A stretch of 32,508 bases of DNA from Nitrososphaerota archaeon (GCA_021325255.1 JAJPHP010000072.1:1-32508); one strand, 5' to 3'; positions 1 through 8,546 are shown, numbered from the stretch's first letter. Translations and numbers: made by a program. The notes: generated by a model from the letters alone, not told the origin.

Positions 1-34
1 TGGCTAGGAGGAACTCGTCTTCCGTGTTTGTCAT
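1..34 (-). CDS. Partial ORF running off the left edge
   Basis: On the minus strand an ATG at 34-32 opens a frame that reads MTNTEDEFLLA and continues past the window edge. A second in-frame ATG lies at 46-44. The gene would diverge from the HNH-like gene at 192. A weak A/T-rich stretch 30-40 nt upstream (around 75-85) could be its TATA box. Too little is visible to name a product or to be sure it is a gene. Confidence 0.25.
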   Translation of the reverse strand, partial: MTNTEDEFLLA

Positions 35-191
35 CACCAAAAACATGAGAGATCAGTCCTTCTGGCCATAACCCTTTATCTTACTGGGCTTAACTTGACG
101 GTACCGCTGTTGCGACCCCAATAGATTTTAAGAATTGAATTGTGAAGATGACTTTTTTTCCCCTGTTTACTGTCGAATCCGTTGAAAATAG

Positions 192-1190
192 ATGAGTAGT
201 AGAGTGTTAAGAGTAAGACACGGAATAGGCAAAACAGCCTTCATCACTGTGATTGCCTTGCTTTTAACCCTGATAGTTGGAGCTGGGGTCGCTCTATCTG
301 GTAAAACAGGTACTTCGAATTTCACATCGACGACCAGCGTTTCTCAATCCTCATCGTCAACCAACAGTCTTCAATCAGCATCTGACCTCGAAGATGGAAA
401 AGCCAGTTGCATATCACTGAACGGTTTGCCGGATCCGACTTGCACTCCCGGCGCTACGAATTCCAACGTAACCCAGAGCAACATTTACTCTACAATATGC
501 GTCTCTGGTTGGACTTCGACGGTCAGGCCGCCCGTGAGCTACACCGAACCGCTCAAGGTAGCAAGCATCCAGGACTACAAGTACACCGACACAAATCTTG
601 GCGACTATGAAGAAGACCACCTTATTCCGCTGGAGCTGGGAGGCAGCCCCACATCTGTCTTCAACCTTTGGGCACAGTCACATCAGGGCGCCTACACTTC
701 CTATCAGAAAGATTCCCTAGAGAATTACCTAAATTCGCAGGTGTGCGACGGCAAGTTGAAACTAGTGGATGCCCAGCAAGAGATTGCGACTGACTGGGTT
801 CGATATTGGCAGCTTTACATAGGCTCTATAGTTTCATCCACTTTCTCCTCAACGTCTGCCACATCAAGTTCGATTTACACTACGGCAAATGCGACAGCTG
901 CCGGCCAACCCTTAATGGTTCAGATTACGTATGCTCATAATCCCATAGTTAGAGGGAACACCCAGACGATATACATGGCAACGAGTCCGGCTATCGGGAA
1001 TGCGCCAGTTAGCGTGCTAGTCACATACGCTTCGGGGGCAACTCAGAAGACATTCAACACGCAGACGGGTCCCAGCGGCCAAGTTTCCGTAAGTTGGACT
1101 ATTGGCTCCAACTCTGACCCGGGTACGTTCCAGGTTAAGGTTACCGTAGAAGGTCAGACTTTTTCATCGAGTTTTCAGGTCAATCCCTAG
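192..1190 (+). CDS. Secreted or membrane-anchored HNH-nuclease-like protein with C-terminal Ig-like domain
   Basis: 332 aa. Residues about 14-36 form one hydrophobic segment after a basic N-terminus, which looks like a signal peptide or anchor. A Ser/Thr-rich linker follows to about residue 65. Residues 70-205 match a family of extracytoplasmic HNH-signature proteins: the DPTCTPGA and ICVSGWTSTVRPP motifs, then YEEDHLIPLELGG and a downstream NLW, giving the Asp-His...Asn core of an HNH fold. Cysteines in this block could form disulfides. A second Ser/Thr linker leads to a beta-rich Ig-like domain (about 232-332). An A/T-rich element at 123-131 may be the TATA box. The family is, as I recall, common in actinobacteria, so transfer is possible. 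A nuclease role is inferred; the target and cell location are unknown. Confidence 0.75.
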   Translation: MSSRVLRVRHGIGKTAFITVIALLLTLIVGAGVALSGKTGTSNFTSTTSVSQSSSSTNSLQSASDLEDGKASCISLNGLPDPTCTPGATNSNVTQSNIYSTICVSGWTSTVRPPVSYTEPLKVASIQDYKYTDTNLGDYEEDHLIPLELGGSPTSVFNLWAQSHQGAYTSYQKDSLENYLNSQVCDGKLKLVDAQQEIATDWVRYWQLYIGSIVSSTFSSTSATSSSIYTTANATAAGQPLMVQITYAHNPIVRGNTQTIYMATSPAIGNAPVSVLVTYASGATQKTFNTQTGPSGQVSVSWTIGSNSDPGTFQVKVTVEGQTFSSSFQVNP

Positions 1191-1395
1191 ACATAGACCT
1201 ATACTGACTTCGCGTTCTTCTCTTGCTGGATAATCCGACTAGGGATCCGAAAATTAGTGAAAGTACGATCCAGATTCTCAAAGTTTCAACCGAGGTTGGT
1301 CGCTTCGTCGAATCGCCAAGTCGAGTAATTCCTGCGGAGTAAGACCAGATGATCATTCCAATCGCCACCACCTAGTTTGTTAATCGGCCGCAACA

Positions 1396-1833
1396 TTATC
1401 CTTCCCTGCGAATCGATATCAAATCCCAGGAGAACCCAAGCAAACAAGCTACCCTCCGACTTTTCAGATCCTGGAAGAGCTCAGGATCAGGTGGCGTAAA
1501 AGCAAGGAAGCTATGCGCAAGCCAAGCAATGGGTTTCTTCTTCTGGCGCGAAGGCGCCTCGAAAAGTGTGGGTTTGAAACCATAGAAACAGTAGGGAGAG
1601 GGAAAATCCTGGAATCTGAAGAAGGGATCCATCTCGAACTATTTCCCTTCAGTAGTATTGTCGGTGGATCGCACGAGCTGGATCCATCCAAAGAAAGCCT
1701 TGTACCCATCACCTCGGAACTCTAGGGTCGCTTTGCACCTTGGAAATCCCTCAGCGCGGATCTCCGAGCTTGGATCTACAGAAACGAAGACGATGCCTCG
1801 CTGCTCGTTGCACTCAAATTTATATTCGGACAT
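1396..1833 (-). pseudogene. Conserved-looking hypothetical gene interrupted by an in-frame TAG
   Basis: Two minus-strand open frames lie in the same reading frame, separated only by a TAG codon at 1641-1639 (reading TEGK-stop-FEMDPFF). The upstream part begins MSEYKFECNEQRG at 1833 and includes GYKAFFGWIQLVRSTDN. The downstream part contains SPYCFYGFKPTLFEAPSRQ, AWLAHSFLAFTPPDPELF and LLGFSWDL. Both halves have natural protein composition. Together they resemble, from memory, a soil-microbe family of unknown function with GWIQ, DAPSR, AHSFL and LGFSWG motifs. The frame is intact on both sides, so the simplest reading is a recent nonsense mutation. Readthrough, a sequencing error or two separate small proteins are alternatives. 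A longer upstream start at 1890 is also in frame. Confidence 0.5.
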
Positions 1834-1950
1834 CTTTTCTTGGTGCAAATTCCTAGTAGTGCAACTCATTACCTCCCTTTCGCAGGGCAAGGTTATTGTT
1901 CATCGAGACGATAGTAATCGAGAGCGAGGTAATGTCCGAGTCTTTGCACT

Positions 1951-2994
1951 TTATCTTTCGGAATTGGCCCCAAGGTCCACGATGGGACGGGACATCGGAT
2001 CAGCCTCTCCACGATCCGACGGATAAATCACGGTTCCTTCACTGGGTCTGCATCTTACCTTCTTGAACTCTGCGAGAATCCTCGAAGTCACTGGTCCCAC
2101 CTGACCGATGCCGATGCTTCTTCCATTCACTTTTAGGACTGGCACAATTTCGGCCAGAGTGCCGGTCATGAAGACCTCCTCTGCACTGATTAGGTCAAAC
2201 GGTGATATTCTGCGCTCGGACACCATGTAGCCGAGGTCCTCAGCCATCTGGATTATTCTTAGTCTCGTTACACCATGCAGAATGGCGGAATCAGTAGAAG
2301 GAGTGGCAATCTGTCCCTTTGTAACTATGAAAATATTGTCCGCGGACGCCTCTGAAACAAATCCGTGCGTATCGAGCATTTTGGCTTCGCCAGCCCCAGC
2401 GTCGATGGCCTCCCACCTCGCAAGGATACTGTTTAGATAGTTTAGCGATTTGACTTCATGCGACGTGGCATCAACGGGATCCCTTCGGACTGAAGAAATT
2501 ATAGCGCTGATTCCAATCGGTTTTGACATCAAGTCTTCTCCTGCCTTGGTGGGTTCGGTGATTATGATTACTGAGGGATTAGAGCAATTCATTGGATTCA
2601 GGCCCAGATCCCCCCTTCCCCTAGTCACGACCAGCCTGATGTAGGCATTGGACAGTTTGTTCTTCCGCAATGTCTGTAGAACGGCTTCCGACATCTGAGC
2701 CTTCGTAAGCGGAATTCGCAGCCTGATGTAATGCGCGGACTCGTACAATCGATCAAGGTGTTCCTTCAGTTTGAAAACGACTCCGTCATAAGAGCGGATG
2801 CCTTCGAAGACGCCGTCTCCGTAAAGTAGCCCGTTATCCCAGACTGAGACCGACGCATCCTTTCTTGCTAGCATTTTTCCATCTACATACACGAAGAGAT
2901 CACGGGATTCGCCCTCTTTCGTCTCTGATCTCTGATTTGATTGTGAGCGCAAGTTTTCCACCTTCTGCACGTGTTTTCTAATCAAGCCAATCAT
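1951..2994 (-). CDS. ilvE: Branched-chain amino acid aminotransferase (class IV PLP enzyme)
   Basis: 347 aa from ATG 2994. It catalyses the last step of Val, Leu and Ile synthesis, transferring an amino group from glutamate to the branched 2-oxo acids, in the cytoplasm. Family motifs are clear: FVYVDGKM, the WDNGLLYGDGVFEGIR block, the SHEVKSLNYLNSILA block with the PLP-binding lysine, GFVSEASADNIF, and the late EVFMTGTLAEIVPV. The N-terminal roughly 30 residues and the last 25 or so residues extend beyond the usual 290-310 aa. The frame stays open to a GTG at 3042. ATG 2994 is preferred because the TATA-like element at 3043-3050 would start transcription downstream of that GTG. No other ilv gene is nearby. 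Confidence 0.9.
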   Translation of the reverse strand: MIGLIRKHVQKVENLRSQSNQRSETKEGESRDLFVYVDGKMLARKDASVSVWDNGLLYGDGVFEGIRSYDGVVFKLKEHLDRLYESAHYIRLRIPLTKAQMSEAVLQTLRKNKLSNAYIRLVVTRGRGDLGLNPMNCSNPSVIIITEPTKAGEDLMSKPIGISAIISSVRRDPVDATSHEVKSLNYLNSILARWEAIDAGAGEAKMLDTHGFVSEASADNIFIVTKGQIATPSTDSAILHGVTRLRIIQMAEDLGYMVSERRISPFDLISAEEVFMTGTLAEIVPVLKVNGRSIGIGQVGPVTSRILAEFKKVRCRPSEGTVIYPSDRGEADPMSRPIVDLGANSER

Positions 2995-3042
2995 AAAAGT
3001 GAAGCTGCCGTCAATTGCGGTTGGTACAATACCGACAATCAC

Positions 3043-3050
3043 AATTTATG
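3043..3050 (-). promoter_or_regulatory. TATA-like box of ilvE
   Basis: On the minus strand this reads CATAAATT. It sits about 50 nt upstream of ATG 2994 and immediately upstream of the GTG at 3042, so a start site 25 nt downstream would exclude that GTG and leave a short leader before the ATG. Called from position and sequence only. Confidence 0.4.
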
Positions 3051-3212
3051 CTGGACGTCACTCCTTCAGACTTCCTGCACACTGTCTTCATCTCATCTTT
3101 TAGAACTCATGTCTTCTCACTATCAATCAATTCCTGTGGTTTTGTTTCCAACGATGTTGGATGTGCGCTCCAAATCATCACATTGGGATTCTTGCCCAGT
3201 TTTGGGTTTGGA

Positions 3213-3228
3213 TGGAGGGGATGGGATT
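3213..3228 (-). repeat. 16-bp copy of the tRNA-Leu(CAA) 3' end (possible att remnant)
   Basis: TGGAGGGGATGGGATT here is identical to 8547-8562, which spans the discriminator base, the acceptor 3' strand and the T stem of tRNA-Leu(CAA). Both copies have the same orientation and are 5.3 kb apart. A direct repeat of a tRNA 3' end placed downstream of that tRNA is the arrangement left by tRNA-targeted integrases. The stretch is G-rich and only 16 nt, so chance is not excluded. No integrase was seen between the copies. Confidence 0.3.
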
Positions 3229-3517
3229 TCACCCTATCGAGTTAGGACAAAATCTCAACTATACGTCGCGCCAATCAGTCTTGCGAACTAGTATGGAATT
3301 CTCAGGCGCCTCTTGAAATCTCGCCAAGTTTCTCGTGTTCTCTCCTTGCCGTCTCCTCTTTGTTGTGTTTGTATTAATGGTAGCTATACGAGCCTATCAT
3401 GGCAAAAAACGCTGCGACCAGCACGTTGCCTTAGAGCTGCGAAAAAAGATAAGCGTACCAATTCAGCTCTACCCTTTCAGCGAAAAGGAGCATTAAATAG
3501 ACAGCAAGGCCGACGGG

Positions 3518-3811
3518 TCATTTTTGCGGATGATGATACGGCTTCCTCCGTGCTATTTCGCGAAACCACAGGTCGTAACCAAGGTAGAGAATCATTGGAA
3601 ATCCCGCTATCAGACGTCCTGCGTCAATCCCAAGACGCATTCTTAGAGCCCCAAAGCTGACAAGAGGAATCAGAAGGATGCTAAACACCGGATTCATCTT
3701 CGATTCGAAAGCGGCACGCGCCAGAGGACGCAGCAAGAACACAACGACTAGTTGTGTATAGTGGACTAATGAGAAGAAAATAACGAGATCGTCAACTATG
3801 ACGGAAGACAT
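3518..3811 (-). CDS. Small integral membrane protein, unknown function
   Basis: 97 aa from ATG 3811. Three hydrophobic segments are visible at roughly residues 6-28, 38-56 and 65-82, separated by basic stretches, and the C-terminus is basic (ARRKPYHHPQK). The pattern of hydrophobic segments and positive loops is that of a real small polytopic membrane protein rather than a chance frame. No family was recognised. It stands alone in a gene-poor tract between ilvE and the nickel genes. The overlapping plus-strand frame 3313-3660 has poor composition and was dismissed. Confidence 0.5.
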   Translation of the reverse strand: MSSVIVDDLVIFFSLVHYTQLVVVFLLRPLARAAFESKMNPVFSILLIPLVSFGALRMRLGIDAGRLIAGFPMILYLGYDLWFREIARRKPYHHPQK

Positions 3812-4293
3812 CGTGGCGCACGAGATCTAATGGAAGGTTTGCCGATTTGAGATATGAACACGATTATCAACTGTGATACTCACTTGCTTCATCGAAAGAT
3901 AGGTATGGAGGAGGCGGGATGCATCAGGGTGATGGTTTCAAATCCCACATCTCGCATCCAGTATTAGCTGCATTTGTGAGAGTTCGATTTCATGTGCAAA
4001 TCACACTACCCATCGAAGGCTTTACGGCGTTACGTCATCGCTCTTGGGATTCGCCCCTAAAAATGGGTATGGAAGGAATGGTATTTGACGTAGTACAGGC
4101 TCATTCTGTTGCCTGCAAATTTTCTTTATCTTAGAGCTTTGAGCAAACCTCGGGCTTGATGATTCCCCAAAAAGTACGTGAAGCAAGTCTGCCAGAAATG
4201 CGCGAGGCCATCAGGAAGCTGAAGGACGAGCAGAAGCTCTTGTTTTTTTGAATGCGCGGCGGACCTAAATAGGCGGGGATGATCCTTCTCTTC
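3812..4293. other. Gene-poor stretch with a possible gene fragment
   Basis: No full gene is recognised. A 30-codon plus-strand frame at 4159-4251 ends in a charged helical sequence (LPEMREAIRKLKDEQ) that reads like the tail of a real protein, so it may be a remnant. It runs into a seven-T tract at 4243-4249 that could act as an archaeal oligo-T terminator. A TATA-like element follows at 4265-4272. Confidence 0.35.
4265..4272 (+). promoter_or_regulatory. TATA-like box before the 4294 ORF
   Basis: CTAAATAG lies 22-29 nt upstream of ATG 4294, the spacing expected for a leaderless archaeal transcript. It is the main argument for choosing that start. Sequence-and-position call only. Confidence 0.3.
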
Positions 4294-4557
4294 ATGGCTC
4301 GACAGAAATCTAGAGAAACCCGTCGCCCCGCTGTTTTTCAATTAGGAGGATGGACTCGAATAGAGATGAATTCAATTCGCATGCAGAGAAAGCCCCAGGG
4401 ATATGAAGCCCTAGCTTGTGGAAACATCATCCAGCAGAGAGCTGCCGACTCGTCCAAGGAGCTGAGTTTCGGCGTACATGTGGACTGGGGTCATGATGAG
4501 CCGTACGTTATCACGACTCTTCTCCCGGAGAAGCAACTGCAGAAATCCACCGTATAG
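4294..4557 (+). CDS. Hypothetical protein
   Basis: 87 aa from ATG 4294 (MARQKSRETRRPAVFQLGG...). An in-frame ATG five codons earlier (4279) is possible, but the TATA-like element at 4265-4272 favours 4294. The N-terminus is basic; the C-terminal half (ELSFGVHVDWGHDEPYVI) looks like alternating beta strand. No cysteine pair, membrane segment or known motif was seen. The next frame begins at 4563, five bases after this stop, so the two could be co-transcribed. No family was recognised, and it lies in a tract that may be degenerate or foreign. Confidence 0.35.
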   Translation: MARQKSRETRRPAVFQLGGWTRIEMNSIRMQRKPQGYEALACGNIIQQRAADSSKELSFGVHVDWGHDEPYVITTLLPEKQLQKSTV

Positions 4558-4562
4558 ATTCG

Positions 4563-4847
4563 GTGAAGACCTTCAATCTGGTCCCGTCGGCACAGAAGAA
4601 CAACACAAATGGTAGACATGTGGGGGTCCGCTCGAGAACCATCACTAGAAAGGACGTCCTGCCAGAGATCAATTTTGTAATCCAAGGCAGGATATCGACC
4701 GTGCTACTCACGATCGTCAATTTGAGGAACAACGTCGCCGAACACATCGTTATTTTTGCCTACAAGGACTGGGAGCACGAGGAATTCCAGAGCTACAGTA
4801 CAAGTCAAGCCCTGAACGACGAAAACGGCCAAAACACCCTCCACTAA
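4563..4847 (+). CDS. Hypothetical protein
   Basis: 94 aa from a GTG at 4563, directly after the stop of the preceding small ORF. Residues about 33-70 (DVLPEINFVIQGRISTVLLT, then AEHIVIFAYKDWEHEEF) suggest a short beta-rich fold. The acidic, polar tail gives no clue. No family was recognised. The close spacing with the 4294 ORF hints at a two-gene unit, but coding status rests on composition alone. Confidence 0.28.
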   Translation: MKTFNLVPSAQKNNTNGRHVGVRSRTITRKDVLPEINFVIQGRISTVLLTIVNLRNNVAEHIVIFAYKDWEHEEFQSYSTSQALNDENGQNTLH

Positions 4848-5604
4848 TCTGTCTCGACATAATAGGAAAGGATCGGGAGAAGGGGTGTTGGAGGGTGGAG
4901 GAGCAGCAATGTTGTCGACACGGCAATCATGTAGATGGAGAAGACACAGAGCCTGAGGCACAGTGGCTCGAGGTACGCCCTTCTTCCGTTTTGAGGATCA
5001 CCGTGAATCAGAGTGACAGTATGGTGGTGTCGAGGATGGCAGATTCTGCGGCGCTAGAGTCAGAAGCGACAGCAGGGAGTCCTCTAAAATCAAGGGGCAG
5101 AGTCTGCGAGGAGATCGTGAGAAAGATTCCAGAGCTACTAGGACAGAAGGCCAGTGATACGGAACGGAAAAAACAAAGGAACGGGTGTGTGATCCAGTAG
5201 TTCAGAACGGGAAGCAACTCGGGGAGTCCCTGCATCCCCAGATTGTCTCGCGGTATCAACTCGCACCGAGGCGCCGGTTCGTATTCAATCCCAACTTTAG
5301 GCGTCGGAATTAGCAGCAGTGAAAGATAGGAGCTAAGATTGAGGCAGATTGCGCTTCGGAGTAAGGTGTCAGGAATAGTGACAAAATAGCTAGCAGATGA
5401 CCGCGAGAGGAAAGGGAGCGGATTCCCGAAACAAAGGAAAATAGGAAGTTGAGTCGAGTCAAGCAAAGAGGTTCAGGGGAACCATTCGGCTACAAAAACG
5501 GGATACTAGTATTCCAAAACCTATGGAAGCCAAAGGTGAGTCACTCTCGGAGGAACTTTCAATCTAGGAGAAAATTGTAACTCATCCTGTGGGGACACGT
5601 CGGA
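4848..5604. other. Long stretch without a supported gene
   Basis: Open frames exist on both strands (4895-5200 plus, 5008-5466 minus). They overlap each other, have skewed composition and match nothing I recognise. No tRNA-like or strong hairpin structure was found by eye. Together with 2995-4293 this makes the left half of the 3.2-8.5 kb tract unusually empty for an archaeal genome. Confidence 0.4.
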
Positions 5605-6708
5605 TCAGAGGGAAGATCTAGGGTTGCTCGCCGAGCCCGGCTGTTTGCCGAGGAAACTGCCTTCTTCGATCCGCCTGTACTTGTATATCACGACGGAAAT
5701 GAGCCACGATATTACGAAGATCGAAACAATTCCGTATCCCAGACTCTCGAAATCCAACCCGTTGAGCCAATTCCAAAAAGCTCCTGTCAGGTTGAACTCA
5801 CCCGACAAGACCTGAAGAACTTCGACACCACCGATGAGAAAGGCTACCACCACTGAAATTATTGTGATGGTTAGGTTATAATAGATCTTCCTTATGGGCT
5901 TCATGAACGCCCATCCGTACGCCATTCGCATTGTAACTCCGTCAGTTGTGTCAACTAGAACCATTCCGCAGGTGAACATTAGTGGGAGAACAAGAATCAT
6001 CCAGAGAGGAACTGAAGAAGATACCCCTACACCGACGCTGATAGCAATTAGAGCAATTTCGCTTGCTGTATCAAAACCTAAGCCGAACAAAACGCCAATA
6101 GGGTAAATCTGCCAAGGCTTGTTAATTATTTTGAAGAGCGGCGACAAATATCGATTGAGAAAACCTCTTTTGTTTAGAAGCTCTTCGAGCTGAGCGCCAT
6201 TCAGCCGGCCAGTTCTCAACTCTTTGTAAATCTTGTAGATACCCAGCACAATAATCACGTTGATCAGCCCTATGATAAAGAGGAAAGTCCCGGATACGGC
6301 TGTGCCGATAATCGCGCCTGTGTTCTGAAGGGCAGGTATCGATCCGGCGACAGCTCGTGTTGAGAGAACAAGAGCCACGATTAATCCTACCACGATAGTA
6401 GAATGACCCAATGAGAAAAATGTCCCAACCGTTAGTGGCTTTTTGCCTTCCTGCATTAGTTTCCTAGTTGTATTGTCGATCGCAGCTATGTGATCTGCAT
6501 CCACGCCATGACGCAAGCCAAAGACATAGGCGACGATTCCCAATCCTGCAAGGACAACAGACATGTTCCCAACAATCGCAGATGCCACAAATCCGAGAGC
6601 CGTAACCACAATAATAGGAATGTAAAGCATTACAATCCTAACTTTCTCTCCACTGGAAAGACCCAGAGTCGAAGTTCGTGGTGACGAACTTGATTCCGCT
6701 TCCTTCAA
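5605..6708 (-). CDS. Nickel/cobalt transporter, NiCoT (NicO/HoxN-NixA) family
   Basis: 367 aa. A high-affinity secondary permease for Ni2+ or Co2+ in the cytoplasmic membrane. The family signature is present at residues 66-74 (RHGVDADHI, the HX4DH motif on TM2 that binds the metal). LGHSTIVV, LGFDTASEI and GMVLVDTTDG are also present, all diagnostic of NiCoT. About eight hydrophobic segments are visible and the length is typical. The gene diverges from nikR, and a candidate NikR operator lies in the 147-bp gap, which argues for nickel as substrate and repression by NikR. No nickel enzyme (urease, hydrogenase) is in the window. Confidence 0.92.
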   Translation of the reverse strand: MKEAESSSSPRTSTLGLSSGEKVRIVMLYIPIIVVTALGFVASAIVGNMSVVLAGLGIVAYVFGLRHGVDADHIAAIDNTTRKLMQEGKKPLTVGTFFSLGHSTIVVGLIVALVLSTRAVAGSIPALQNTGAIIGTAVSGTFLFIIGLINVIIVLGIYKIYKELRTGRLNGAQLEELLNKRGFLNRYLSPLFKIINKPWQIYPIGVLFGLGFDTASEIALIAISVGVGVSSSVPLWMILVLPLMFTCGMVLVDTTDGVTMRMAYGWAFMKPIRKIYYNLTITIISVVVAFLIGGVEVLQVLSGEFNLTGAFWNWLNGLDFESLGYGIVSIFVISWLISVVIYKYRRIEEGSFLGKQPGSASNPRSSL

Positions 6709-6765
6709 TGCAAAATACCCTCCGCTTAGAATCTCTAGTACTCAAGTGCAAAACAGAGAAATGCG

Positions 6766-6793
6766 GTAATAAATATTGTTCTACTAGTAATAC
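6766..6793. promoter_or_regulatory. Candidate NikR operator (6-16-6 dyad)
   Basis: GTAATA at 6766-6771 and TAATAC at 6788-6793 form an inverted repeat (5 of 6 positions symmetric) with exactly 16 nt between half-sites. That is the geometry of the characterised E. coli NikR site GTATGA-N16-TCATAC. It lies between divergent nicO and nikR and overlaps an A/T-rich stretch (6769-6778) that could be the transporter's TATA box. An 8-bp palindrome, TACTAGTA, sits inside at 6782-6789. Confidence 0.55.
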
Positions 6794-6855
6794 TGATTAA
6801 CCTCAGAATCGATTATGGTGTTACCAAAACGTAGAGGAAGAGAAGGTGAATTAGG

Positions 6856-7308
6856 TTGGCAAGGCCAACTCAAAAGGAGAGGGTCTCTAGAATCAGTTTT
6901 TCGCTGAAGCCCGAGCTTCAGAAGCAGTTCGACAGTATCACTAAGCTCATGGGTTACGAGGAGAGATCAAAAGCACTGCAAATTGCAATCCAAAACCTGA
7001 TAAGCGAATATGAACTCAAGGTCGATCCCGAATCTACTGCCACGGGCACAATCTTAATGCTCTACGAGCACGATGTGCACGGTGTTGATAGCAAGATAAC
7101 TGATATTGGACACCTTCACAGGGTTGTAATTATCTCATCATTACACTTGCATCTTGATGAAGAGAACTGTCTCAATGTGATTCTCGTGAAGGGGAAAGTT
7201 TGGAAAATCATGGAGCTCGAGCAGAGCATTAGAAAACTCTCTGGCGTAAAGCAGCTAAAATATGCTTACATGGTAGTAGGGGCAGCCGAAAACAGAACCA
7301 ACTTATGA
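6856..7308 (+). CDS. nikR: Nickel-responsive transcriptional regulator
   Basis: 150 aa from a TTG at 6856. The frame is closed by a TGA at 6847-6849, and the next ATG (residue 32) would remove most of the ribbon-helix-helix, so TTG is required; AGAAGGTGA at 6841-6849 is a plausible ribosome site. Residues 9-50 form the ribbon-helix-helix DNA-binding domain (RISFSLKPELQKQFD). The C-terminal ACT-like half keeps the high-affinity nickel ligands in E. coli spacing: His86, His97, His99 and Cys105. As a tetramer it should bind its operator when nickel is plentiful and shut off the divergent transporter. Confidence 0.93.
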   Translation: MARPTQKERVSRISFSLKPELQKQFDSITKLMGYEERSKALQIAIQNLISEYELKVDPESTATGTILMLYEHDVHGVDSKITDIGHLHRVVIISSLHLHLDEENCLNVILVKGKVWKIMELEQSIRKLSGVKQLKYAYMVVGAAENRTNL

Positions 7309-8140
7309 GGCAATTCGACTAATGACTTAAGGAGGATTTCCCGCTGACTACGACTTCACAAAAGCAAGCATCTTGATGCATATTGGCCTCATAACACCAA
7401 ACATACTTTTTCTATAATTCCAAGGCTTATGAAGAATAAGTGTGCATCTTCAGTCTTTTTGCCTCGTTGGCCTTGATCTTCAGGCAGCTGCAAAAGCCGA
7501 AAAAACACGGTGTGGCTGGTAGAAATATTTCTCTTGCCAGATCCTTTGAAGATATGTGTGAAGAGTCACGAAGGTAGCGAAGTGATCATTGTTGTATTTG
7601 GGACCACATGGGGGGACAGATCGCCCTATTCTTCAGAAATCCTTAGAATTTGGAGTACGAATCAAAACATCTTCTATTGTTAAAGGCCTGTATTGACTAT
7701 GTACGGAGGCAGAATCCTTTTTTAAGACTCACTAAGATTTCGCAACACCCTTTCGGTCGCCGATCCAGATTACTCGAAGAAGGGGGCTCTCTGCAATCGC
7801 TTCTTCTCCTGCCTGTCTACTTTCCTAAGTAGTTCAACCAAGAGTTGTACGCTTAGGGTGTGATTCGCGTCACGTATTCCTCAGGCTCGCGCAGTTGACT
7901 GTAAGTTTTCTTTCTACTAAATTCCCGCGCAAGTACGCGGGCTCGAGATCTTCCACATTGAACTAGTCTCGAGCACCATTGCGGAGGCCTGCGCTCGTGA
8001 TTGTTGTCACAATCGGCTCCGTTCGACGATCTAGACAGCTACAAGGAGTACGGAGAGTCTCTCTGTGGAGTGCCGTGCCCTTGAAGGGCTTACGGCGCAT
8101 TGGCGGGAGAATCTTGTCGAGCCTTTTCCAGGTTAGGGCA
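7309..8140. other. Stretch without a supported gene
   Basis: No convincing CDS. TTTTT at 7407-7411 may terminate nikR. A hairpin with a 6-bp GC stem (CCCGCG/CGCGGG, 7924-7929 with 7936-7941, 6-nt loop) is the only clear structure. Small frames at 7650-7832 and 7963-8151 have poor composition. Confidence 0.4.
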
Positions 8141-8422
8141 TTATAGTTCATACCGAGCAGAATCTTGATTGGATTTCGATGGTTGGGCGTAGATCAGGAG
8201 AAATCTCCCTTGCCTGACTCTCTCTTTTGTCGTCAGAAAGTAAGCAGCGACTTTTGCTTCTGGCCACTTCAGATCCTCTCGAGTCGCTTCCACAAATTCT
8301 TCAGAAAGTCGAGAAAGGGTGGCGTCTTCTGATTTGCTTTCATTGAGACAAAGTACCTCAGAAATCGTTGATTGTGGTCGAGTGTATACCCAGACGGATG
8401 GGGACCCTTGAACATCGTCATC
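8141..8422 (-). CDS. Hypothetical protein, 93 aa
   Basis: Open frame from ATG 8422 to TAA 8141-8143, checked codon by codon. It starts MTMFKGPPSVWVYTRPQ and carries a charged helical middle (LSRLSEEFVEATREDLKWPE), then AAYFLTTKERVRQGRFLLIY. Composition is that of a soluble alpha/beta protein. The frame is open about 20 codons further upstream but has no ATG there. No family was recognised. It lies downstream of, and on the same strand as, tRNA-Leu(CAA). It could be a fragment of a larger gene. Confidence 0.4.
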   Translation of the reverse strand, partial: DDDVQGSPSVWVYTRPQSTISEVLCLNESKSEDATLSRLSEEFVEATREDLKWPEAKVAAYFLTTKERVRQGRFLLIYAQPSKSNQDSARYEL

Positions 8423-8546
8423 GCCTCGCCATCCTTCTCTTGGTCTTGAGTCTCAGATTCTTTTCCGAGCCCGAAAACATCGGCTTAAGCTCGCAGCATT
8501 AACTTTGCTGAATATTCGTAGGCCTATTTATTTACCCATGCGGTAG

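Larger units (their letters stand above)
2995..3517. other. Gene-poor stretch
   Basis: No convincing coding frame here; open frames on the plus strand are short and of poor composition. The notable element is 3213-3228, a 16-nt copy of the 3' end of tRNA-Leu(CAA), described separately. Confidence 0.5.

Noticed and set aside
1180..1371. 63-aa minus-strand frame after the HNH-like gene
   Set aside because: Overlaps the end of the HNH-like gene and shows no conserved pattern.
3313..3660. 115-aa plus-strand frame
   Set aside because: Antisense to the small membrane protein at 3518-3811, whose hydrophobic-segment pattern is much more convincing.
3937..3965. T-arm-like sequence GGTTTCAAATCCCAC
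   Set aside because: The T stem does not pair and no acceptor, D arm or anticodon stem could be placed around it.
5008..5466. 152-aa minus-strand frame
   Set aside because: Rich in Ser/Leu/Pro/Cys with no domain pattern, and overlapping an equally weak plus-strand frame; no TATA or ribosome site supports it.
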